DNA from: Thermoplasmata archaeon
GTDB lineage: Archaea; Thermoplasmatota; Penumbrarchaeia; Penumbrarchaeales; EX4484-36
Length of the DNA: 5,463 nt
Direction of reading: 5' to 3'
NCBI GenBank assembly: GCA_021160765.1
Contig: JAGHBW010000025.1
Coordinates: 1 to 5,463, forward strand
The notes beneath the pieces were generated by a model that worked only from the letters and a program-made list of their open reading frames with translations, ran no database searches and was not told the origin of the DNA. A program made the position numbers and the translations under genes. This document shows, piece by piece, positions 1-4,684 of this stretch (positions within the stretch are counted from its first letter, which is position 1; each line of letters begins with the position of its first letter).

Positions 1-957
1 GAGGTTGTTGTCGCTCCACCCCGGGGGAAGAAAAAGGGGGAGATTAAGAAGAAAGGTGGGGAGAAGGAGGAAGCCACTCAGGGGCCTATAGCAAAAAAGA
101 TCCCAATCCCTGAAGGGGCTAAAAGAAAGATTCTGGAACAAGCACAAGAATTAAGAAAGCTAAAGCATGAGGTGGGGAGGGCGAAGAGGGAGTTGAACAC
201 ACTGAGAGGGGAGGTTTCTATACTCCGGGAAGAGCTTAATAGAGCGAACTCGGAGAAGATGAAGCTTGAGCAGCAGGTTCTTGAGAAGGAACAATATATT
301 GCCGCTTACGACAAAAAGCTCAAGAGGCTTCAGAAGGACTTTGAGAAATTCAAAGAGAGGGTAGAGCGGGAGAGGGACACAGAGGTTAAGAGGCTTAATA
401 AAAAGCTATTCCTGGAGTTTATAGAGATCAAGGATACTTTTGAAAGGGCTATTGAGGACATAGAACGGCGCCTGAAAATGATGGGGAGGGGGAGGGACAC
501 CCAGGCAGTGATTGATGGTCTGGAGGGGATACGGTCCCAAATCAACAGCCTTCTTAAAAGACATGATATTGAGGAGATAGACCCTGTTGGGGAGAAGTTT
601 GATCCCCGATATCACGAGGCAATGGACGTCATTGGAGGTGGCGGTAAGGGGGTGAAAATAGTGAGGGAGGTTCTTGTTAAAGGATACAGGATGGGGGATT
701 ACCTTTTGAGGCCAGCAAAGGTTGTTTTGGAGGTAGTTCCTGGGGAAGAGAAAAAGGAGGAGGAAGGGAAGGGTAAGGAAGAGGTGGTATCAATTCCTGA
801 AACCGAGGAGGGCGAAGAGCCTCTGGAGGAGCTCCCTGAACTGGAGGAGGAGAGTCTTGAGGAACTGGAGGAGGGTGAATTTGAGGAATTGTCGGGGGAT
901 TTTGAGGAACTGGAGGAGGGTGAATTTGAGGCCCTAGATGAGTTTGAAGAAGGTTAA
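1..957 (+). CDS. grpE: GrpE nucleotide exchange factor, 5'-partial, with long coiled coil and acidic tail
   Basis: GrpE is the cytosolic nucleotide exchange factor that opens the DnaK ATPase domain to release ADP. The frame is open from base 1 and ends at TAA 955-957. Counting from base 1, residues 8-24 are Lys/Gly/Glu-rich, residues ~41-155 form a long charged heptad-rich helix, and the GrpE signature follows: FDPRYHEAM at 200-208, then KGYRMGDYLLRPAKVV. The last ~72 residues are about half Glu/Asp. A GTG at 172 could start a 261-residue protein, but it has no SD at proper spacing and the coiled coil continues through it, so the true start is probably upstream of the window. The helix before the conserved core appears some 40 residues longer than in E. 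coli GrpE (approximate, from memory). The next gene is dnaK, 95 bases away. Family assignment is firm from the signature and the neighbours. Confidence 0.93.
   Translation, partial: EVVVAPPRGKKKGEIKKKGGEKEEATQGPIAKKIPIPEGAKRKILEQAQELRKLKHEVGRAKRELNTLRGEVSILREELNRANSEKMKLEQQVLEKEQYIAAYDKKLKRLQKDFEKFKERVERERDTEVKRLNKKLFLEFIEIKDTFERAIEDIERRLKMMGRGRDTQAVIDGLEGIRSQINSLLKRHDIEEIDPVGEKFDPRYHEAMDVIGGGGKGVKIVREVLVKGYRMGDYLLRPAKVVLEVVPGEEKKEEEGKGKEEVVSIPETEEGEEPLEELPELEEESLEELEEGEFEELSGDFEELEEGEFEALDEFEEG
857..931 (+). repeat. Perfect 30-nt direct repeat in the grpE acidic tail
   Basis: Bases 857-886 and 902-931 are identical over 30 nt (both begin TTGAGGAACTGG and end GAATTTGAGG) and are 45 nt, or 15 codons, apart. 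In protein terms the motif EELEEGEFE occurs twice, separated by a short SGDF-containing spacer. Because the period is a multiple of three, the repeat lengthens the acidic tail without breaking the frame. Identity extends to third codon positions, which suggests a recent in-frame duplication rather than selection on protein sequence alone. Confidence 0.9.
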
Positions 958-971
958 ACCATTGACTGAAG

Positions 972-983
972 TTGTTTTTCTTA
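972..983 (+). terminator. Possible T-rich terminator after grpE
   Basis: Fifteen bases after the grpE stop the + strand reads TTGTTTTTCTT, with no obvious GC-rich stem before it. Archaeal intrinsic termination can use a T-rich stretch alone. Together with the TATA box just downstream, this suggests that at least part of the grpE transcripts end here. The evidence is weak: read-through into dnaK is equally possible. Confidence 0.3.
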
Positions 984-996
984 AATTGAACTGTCT

Positions 997-1014
997 CAAA
1001 AAGGTTATATATAG
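997..1014 (+). promoter_or_regulatory. dnaK promoter: BRE-like plus TATA box
   Basis: CAAAAAGG (997-1004) followed by TTATATATA (1005-1013) matches the archaeal layout of a purine-rich TFB recognition element next to a TATA box. Counting about 26 bases from the TATA centre puts transcription start near 1033-1037, giving a leader of about 16-20 nt that still includes the SD. Alternative reading: TTGAAC (986-991) and TATAGT (1010-1015), spaced by 18 bases, resemble bacterial -35 and -10 boxes. Either way this is the best promoter candidate in the window. Confidence 0.7.
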
Positions 1015-1032
1015 TTTGAATATTAAACAAGC

Positions 1033-1044
1033 AGAACGTTCCAG
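1033..1044 (+). promoter_or_regulatory. Palindromic element at the expected dnaK start site
   Basis: AGAACGTTCCAG contains the perfect 8-bp palindrome GAACGTTC (1034-1041) and lies where transcription should begin. Nearly the same sequence, with one extra A, occurs in the dnaJ leader at 3572-3584. It could be a regulator site, a start-site element or part of the mRNA leader. Function is not known. Confidence 0.4.
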
Positions 1045-1048
1045 GTGA
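1043..1048 (+). promoter_or_regulatory. Ribosome binding site of dnaK
   Basis: AGGTGA ends 4 bases before ATG 1053 and is complementary to the 3' end of 16S rRNA. It supports that ATG as the start, which also begins the protein at MARVIGIDLGTT as expected for DnaK. Confidence 0.8.
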
Positions 1049-1052
1049 GAAT

Positions 1053-3563
1053 ATGGCAAGAGTTATTGGTATTGACCTCGGCACGACAAATTCTGCGATG
1101 GCTGTCCTTGAGGGTGGAGAACCCATGATAATTCCCAATGCAGAGGGGGAGAGGACAACCCCCTCTGTTGTGGCTTTTACGGAGGACGGTGAGGTTATTG
1201 TTGGGAGACTTGCTAAGCAGCAGGCTATTGCCAATCCAGAAAGGACAATAACCTCTATTAAGAGGAAGATGGGAACCACGTACAGGGTAAGAATAGATGA
1301 GAAAGAGTACACACCACAGGAGATTTCCGCCTTCATTCTGAGGAAGCTTAAAAGGGATGCGGAGGAGTATCTCGGTGAAAGGATTACAAAGGCAGTGATC
1401 ACTGTTCCAGCATATTTTGAGGACCCCCAGAGGCAGGCAACGAAGGATGCAGGAAGGATAGCGGGATTGGATGTCCTCAGGATTATAAACGAACCTACTG
1501 CCGCAGCTCTCGCATACGGATTGGATAAGAGAGATGAGGAGCTAACAGTACTGGTTTTTGATCTGGGCGGAGGCACCTTTGACGTATCTATTCTGGAGAT
1601 TGGAAATGGCCTTTTTGAGGTAAAGGCGACGTCCGGTAACAACCATCTTGGTGGAGATGACTTTGACAGAAGAATTATGGACTGGCTTATTGAGAGATTT
1701 GAGGACAGATACGGCATTGATCTATCAGAGGACAGGATCGCCCTTCAGAGATTGAAAGATGCCGCTGAAAAGGCTAAGATTGAACTCTCCACAAAATTGA
1801 GTACTGTGATATCCCTTCCATACATCTGGGTTGATGAGACGGGGCCCAAACACCTTGAAGAGGAGCTCACCCGGAAGAGATTTGAAGCAATGACTGAAGA
1901 CCTCATTGAGAAGACGATAGGACCCACAAAAAGGGCACTTAAAGATGCGGGTCTTAGGCCATCAGACATAGACAAGATCCTGCTCGTAGGTGGCATGACC
2001 CGAATGCCTGCAGTCCAGAACTTTATCCGGGAGTTCTTCAAGAAAAACCCGGAGAAGAAAATAAACCCAGATGAGTGCGTGGCTATTGGTGCTGCTATTC
2101 AGGGTGGTGTTTTAACCGGTGAGGTGAAGGATGTTCTTCTTCTGGATGTAACCCCACTATCACTGGGCGTTGAGACGGTGGGTGGACTTACTTCTAAGAT
2201 CATTCCAAGGAACACAACGATACCCACAAGAAAAAGCCAGATATTCTCCACGGCAGAGGACAATCAGACCTCTGTAGAAATACATGTAGTGCAGGGTGAG
2301 AGGGAGCTGGCCAAGGATAACAAATCGTTGGGAAAATTCACACTTGTGGGTATCCCACCCGCACCCAGAGGTGTACCACAAATAGAGGTGACCTTTGAGA
2401 TTGATGCTGATGGGATACTGAAGGTTTCTGCGAAGGACCTCGCCACAGGGAAGGAACAGAAAATCAAGATACAGCCCTCCTCTGGTATAACCGAGGAAGA
2501 TGTGAAAAGGATGATTGAAGAGGCGGAGAAATACGCTGAGGAGGACAAAAAGAAGAGAAGGCTCATTGAACTTAAGAACCAGGCGGATGCACTTATTTAC
2601 CACACTGAGAAGAGTATAAAAGAGCTTCATGACAAACTGGATAAAACGAAATTAAAGGAAGTGAAGAAGATAATTAAAGAGACTAGGGAGGCAATGGAGG
2701 GCACCAGTGTAAAGAAACTGAAAGCAGCCATTGACAAACTAAACGACGCATCTAAGGAGCTGTTTGCTGGAGTTTGGAGCGGTGTTTCTGAGGAAGAATA
2801 CGAGCCGGTTACAGTGAAGTGTCCAAAGTGCGGTAAGAAGTTTACCGTAACTAACCCGACCAGACCATTGAAGGTGACCTGTCCTTACTGCGGTGCTACC
2901 GGGACCATCAGAACTCCACCGAAGAGAAAGGTAAAGAAGAAGGAGGAGAAACCTAAGAAAAAGGTGGAGAAAGAGGAAAAGCCTAAGAAAAAGGCGGTGA
3001 AACCCAAGAAGAAGGAAGAGAAACCGAAGCCTAAAAAGAAGAAGATAGAGGAGAGGGCATGGCCTGAGGAAGAGGTCATTGCCGCCCCACCGCCAAAGAA
3101 GAAATACGCCTATGAAGAGGAGTACGAGGAGGAAGAGGAGGAGATATACCGTCCGAGGAAGAGGCGGTATGAGGAGGAGGAGTACGAGGAGGAGGAAGAA
3201 GAAGAGGAAGAATATCCCGAAGAAGAGGAATATCCTGAGGAGGAGTACGAGGAGGAGGAGAGAGAGACAGCGATTGTGGAGTGCCCCAAGTGTGGTGCAG
3301 AGATAGAGGTGCCACTTACAGGGGGCATCGTCAGAATAACCTGTCCAGAATGTGGTACCAGAGGTAAAGTGGACACATCGCTCCTGATGGGTGGTGAGGA
3401 GGAAGAAGAAGAGGAGGAAGAATATCCCGAGGAGGAAGAGGAAGAAATCAAACCCACAATTGTACGATGTAAGAAGTGTGGATATAGGTTTAAAGTAACC
3501 TCAAGGAAGAGACCACTTAAAATCAAGTGCCCAAGGTGCGGTGCAGAGGGCATACTCAAGTGA
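1053..3563 (+). CDS. dnaK: DnaK (Hsp70) chaperone with a three-zinc-ribbon C-terminal extension
   Basis: ATP-driven cytosolic chaperone that binds and releases unfolded segments together with DnaJ and GrpE. The ATPase domain spans residues 1 to ~383, with IGIDLGTTNS (5-14), Lys70 in SIKRKMG, NEPTAAALAYG (146-156), FDLGGGTFDVS (169-179) and LLVGGMTRMP (310-319). The interdomain linker is LLLDVTPLSLG (362-372), the substrate-binding beta domain runs to ~475, and the helical lid reaches ~571. The ~25-residue insert of Gram-negative DnaK after IKRxxG is absent, and position 197 is Asn where E. coli has Thr199; both fit the Gram-positive/archaeal type. Typical DnaK has 600-640 residues, but this one has 836. 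Residues 572-836 add zinc ribbons at C590/593/610/613, C744/747/764/767 and C806/809/826/829, joined by Lys-rich and Glu-rich linkers. The frame is intact to TGA 3561-3563. Own promoter and SD precede it. The function of the tail is unknown. Confidence 0.97.
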   Translation: MARVIGIDLGTTNSAMAVLEGGEPMIIPNAEGERTTPSVVAFTEDGEVIVGRLAKQQAIANPERTITSIKRKMGTTYRVRIDEKEYTPQEISAFILRKLKRDAEEYLGERITKAVITVPAYFEDPQRQATKDAGRIAGLDVLRIINEPTAAALAYGLDKRDEELTVLVFDLGGGTFDVSILEIGNGLFEVKATSGNNHLGGDDFDRRIMDWLIERFEDRYGIDLSEDRIALQRLKDAAEKAKIELSTKLSTVISLPYIWVDETGPKHLEEELTRKRFEAMTEDLIEKTIGPTKRALKDAGLRPSDIDKILLVGGMTRMPAVQNFIREFFKKNPEKKINPDECVAIGAAIQGGVLTGEVKDVLLLDVTPLSLGVETVGGLTSKIIPRNTTIPTRKSQIFSTAEDNQTSVEIHVVQGERELAKDNKSLGKFTLVGIPPAPRGVPQIEVTFEIDADGILKVSAKDLATGKEQKIKIQPSSGITEEDVKRMIEEAEKYAEEDKKKRRLIELKNQADALIYHTEKSIKELHDKLDKTKLKEVKKIIKETREAMEGTSVKKLKAAIDKLNDASKELFAGVWSGVSEEEYEPVTVKCPKCGKKFTVTNPTRPLKVTCPYCGATGTIRTPPKRKVKKKEEKPKKKVEKEEKPKKKAVKPKKKEEKPKPKKKKIEERAWPEEEVIAAPPPKKKYAYEEEYEEEEEEIYRPRKRRYEEEEYEEEEEEEEEYPEEEEYPEEEYEEEERETAIVECPKCGAEIEVPLTGGIVRITCPECGTRGKVDTSLLMGGEEEEEEEEEYPEEEEEEIKPTIVRCKKCGYRFKVTSRKRPLKIKCPRCGAEGILK
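2808..2918 (+). other. DnaK tail zinc ribbon 1 (residues 586-622)
   Basis: Two CxxCG knuckles, C590/C593 and C610/C613, with 16 residues between the pairs and an NPTRPLKVTCPYCGATG second half. It follows the lid directly, about 15 residues after the last predicted lid helix. Four cysteines in this arrangement normally bind one zinc ion; the ligand role here is inferred from the pattern. Confidence 0.85.
2919..3053 (+). repeat. Lys/Pro-rich repeated linker in the DnaK tail (residues 623-667)
   Basis: A strongly basic, probably disordered stretch with EEKPKKK at 631-637 and 641-647 and a variant EEKPKPKKKK at 655-664. Related units recur in the DNA (for example GAGAAACCTAAGAAAAAGG, then a diverged copy), which suggests internal duplication. 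The composition resembles histone H1-like nucleic-acid-binding tails, but that is only a resemblance. Confidence 0.8.
3105..3266 (+). repeat. Glu/Tyr-rich low-complexity linker 1 in the DnaK tail (residues 685-738)
   Basis: Runs of Glu broken by nine tyrosines (685, 687, 691, 699, 706, 711, 721, 727, 732) and one basic island, RPRKRR, at 700-705. YPEEE occurs twice at 721-731. The coding strand is almost pure purine (GAG/GAA codons) and contains many GGAGG sequences. It separates ribbon 1 plus the Lys linker from ribbon 2. Confidence 0.85.
3273..3380 (+). other. DnaK tail zinc ribbon 2 (residues 741-776)
   Basis: CPKCG (C744/C747) and CPECG (C764/C767) with the same 16-residue interval as the other two ribbons. 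Its centre (EIEVPLTGGIVRIT) has lost the RPLK motif shared by ribbons 1 and 3, so it is the most divergent copy. All four cysteines are kept. Confidence 0.85.
3393..3449 (+). repeat. Glu-rich linker 2 in the DnaK tail (residues 781-799)
   Basis: Nearly all Glu with one YP (791-792). It repeats DNA of the first acidic linker: GAGGAAGAATATCCCGA occurs at 3204-3220 and 3414-3430, exactly 70 codons apart, with similar GAG/GAA runs on both sides. This indicates copying of a linker-plus-ribbon unit. Confidence 0.8.
3456..3560 (+). other. DnaK tail zinc ribbon 3 (residues 802-836)
   Basis: CKKCG (C806/C809) and CPRCG (C826/C829), again 16 residues apart, ending AEGILK at the very C-terminus. It shares RPLKxxCPxCGAxG with ribbon 1. 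There is no EEVD-like ending. Confidence 0.85.
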
Positions 3564-3571
3564 TGCCTCTT

Positions 3572-3584
3572 AGAACGTATCCAG
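3572..3584 (+). promoter_or_regulatory. dnaJ leader copy of the dnaK leader motif
   Basis: AGAACGTATCCAG in the 50-base dnaK-dnaJ gap differs from AGAACGTTCCAG at 1033-1044 only by one inserted A. No convincing TATA box lies 25-30 bases upstream, where the sequence is still ribbon 3 coding DNA, so it may act in the mRNA or as a protein-binding site rather than as a start site. Its role is unknown and chance is possible. Confidence 0.35.
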
Positions 3585-3602
3585 AAAAATAACAGCGCGC
3601 CT

Positions 3603-3607
3603 GGTGA
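3603..3607 (+). promoter_or_regulatory. Ribosome binding site of dnaJ
   Basis: GGTGA ends 6 bases before GTG 3614. It decides the GTG start: the ATG at 3607 is out of frame, and the in-frame codon at 3605-3607 is a TGA stop, so no longer protein is possible. Confidence 0.75.
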
Positions 3608-3613
3608 TGGACT

Positions 3614-4684
3614 GTGGAGAAGACCTATTATGAAGTGCTGGGAGTATCTGAGAAAGCTACAATAGACGAGATCAAGAGAGCCTATAGAGAGCTTGCAATG
3701 AAATACCATCCAGATAAAAACCCAGAAGACAAAACAGCAAATGAGAGGTTTAGGGAGATCAAGCAGGCGTATGATGTTCTATCCAACCCTTCAAGAAGAC
3801 AGAAATACGATAATTACCTGAGGATGAAAAGAGAGGGAAGACTACCGAACCAACAGACCTATCAGAGCGTGGCATCGGCAACAAATGGAGGTCAGGGTAC
3901 CGGTGGTGTGTATCCGAGGGGTTACACACCGAAAAGAGGTAAGGATGTGGATTATGAGCTTACCATATCATTTCGGGAATCGTATTTCGGTACAGAAAAG
4001 ACCATAAAGGTATCCATACCTGGTCCCTGTCGCGTGTGCAATGGAACGGGTTTTGATCTATCATCATATGTTCTCTGCCCAACGTGTTATGGTGCAGGCT
4101 ACGTGATCCAGACTGTTCAAACTGCAAATGGACCGGTCTCTAAATCAATAACATGTCCCACATGCAAGGGTGTGGGTGGAAACTATCTCAGAAAGTGTTC
4201 ACGATGCAAAGGAACAGGCAGTGACATGTATCTGGAGAAGATAAAGGTGAAGATTCCTGCGGGGGTTGAGAATGGCGCTATAATTAAAATAACGTCTAAG
4301 GGGGGATATGGCTTTTTTGGGGGGCCCCGGGGGGATCTAAATTTAAAAATGAAGGTTGAGAAAGATGAGAACTTTTGGAGGGTTAGGAACAACCTTCATA
4401 CAAAGATAGTGATCTCATTTGTAAAGGCCATATTGGGGGGAAGGGCGAAGGTTAATACCCTTAAGGGTGAGGAGATCATACCCATTCCTGAAGCAAGCAC
4501 ATTGGGTACAGAACTGATAGTGGAGGGTGAGGGATTCCCTGACCCAATCACGGGGGAGAGGGGGGACTTAATCGTGGAGGTTGAGATTGACGTTCCGGAG
4601 GACCTCACCGAGGAGGAGATTGAAATAATTAGAAAATTCGCGGAAATATCAGGAATAGACCCAATGGACCCGGAGGCACCGTGA
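3614..4684 (+). CDS. dnaJ: DnaJ (Hsp40) type I co-chaperone
   Basis: Co-chaperone that binds unfolded proteins and stimulates the DnaK ATPase. The J domain covers residues 3-66 with the catalytic HPD at 32-34 and QAYDVLSNPSRRQKYD at its end. The Gly-rich linker (67-110) is short, has no Phe and lacks DIF-like motifs. The zinc domain has all four CxxCxGxG motifs at C139/142, C155/158, C181/184 and C195/198, making it type I. Client-binding domains flank it (113-138 and 205-330), including GGYGFFGGPRGDL at 230-242, and a C-terminal dimerisation segment follows. Its 356 residues are close to the usual 370-380. The start is GTG at 3614. It lies 50 bases after dnaK with no clear promoter, so co-transcription is likely, and its TGA overlaps the next start by 4 bases. 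Confidence 0.96.
   Translation: MEKTYYEVLGVSEKATIDEIKRAYRELAMKYHPDKNPEDKTANERFREIKQAYDVLSNPSRRQKYDNYLRMKREGRLPNQQTYQSVASATNGGQGTGGVYPRGYTPKRGKDVDYELTISFRESYFGTEKTIKVSIPGPCRVCNGTGFDLSSYVLCPTCYGAGYVIQTVQTANGPVSKSITCPTCKGVGGNYLRKCSRCKGTGSDMYLEKIKVKIPAGVENGAIIKITSKGGYGFFGGPRGDLNLKMKVEKDENFWRVRNNLHTKIVISFVKAILGGRAKVNTLKGEEIIPIPEASTLGTELIVEGEGFPDPITGERGDLIVEVEIDVPEDLTEEEIEIIRKFAEISGIDPMDPEAP
4300..4334 (+). other. G-run tract within dnaJ
   Basis: Three runs of six G (4300-4305, 4319-4324, 4329-4334), one T6 run (4313-4318) and a C4 between the last two G runs. They encode the conserved GGYGFFGGPRGDL of DnaJ, so the protein motif is ordinary but the codon choice (GGG, CCC, CGG) is not the only one possible. 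It could fold as a GGGG/CCCC hairpin or a G-quadruplex-like structure and is a likely site for sequencing indels. Confidence 0.6.
4672..4684 (+). promoter_or_regulatory. SD and GTGA start/stop overlap coupling dnaJ to the TraB gene
   Basis: GGAGG at 4672-4676 lies 4 bases before GTG 4681. The GTGA at 4681-4684 contains both the TraB start and the dnaJ TGA, the classic layout for translational coupling. A second start, ATG 4699, with GAGGG at 4686-4690 would shorten the protein by six residues. Confidence 0.7.

Noticed and set aside
172..174. GTG 172 as the true start of grpE
   Set aside because: No SD at suitable spacing, and the upstream codons continue the same coiled coil without a stop to the window edge, so a start outside the window is more likely.
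958..1052. CIRCE/HrcA operator upstream of dnaK
   Set aside because: No TTAGCACTC-N9-GAGTGCTAA or recognisable variant is present in the gap.
677..1717. 346-codon open frame on the - strand across the grpE end and dnaK start
   Set aside because: It lies opposite two well-supported genes and spans their promoter region. Its translation is low-complexity Pro/Ser-rich with no recognisable domain. It is a by-product of purine-rich coding sequence.
3079..3306. Arg/Lys-rich 75-codon frame on the + strand inside dnaK
   Set aside because: It is an out-of-frame reading of the Glu repeats (GAGGAGG read as AGG AGG). The dnaK frame continues intact into two zinc ribbons, so this is not a separate gene.
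2919..3450. Tail of dnaK as a CRISPR-like or mobile repeat
   Set aside because: The repeats are short codon-level repeats in frame with irregular spacing and keep the reading frame; no terminal inverted repeats, transposase or spacer structure.
3581..3604. CCAG...CTGG hairpin that might hide the dnaJ SD
   Set aside because: Only a 4-bp stem with a 16-base loop; too weak to claim as a thermosensor.
3110..3709. 199-codon Ser-rich open frame on the - strand
   Set aside because: The poly-Ser arises from reading GAG/GAA repeats on the opposite strand, and the frame crosses the dnaK-dnaJ junction. No family features.
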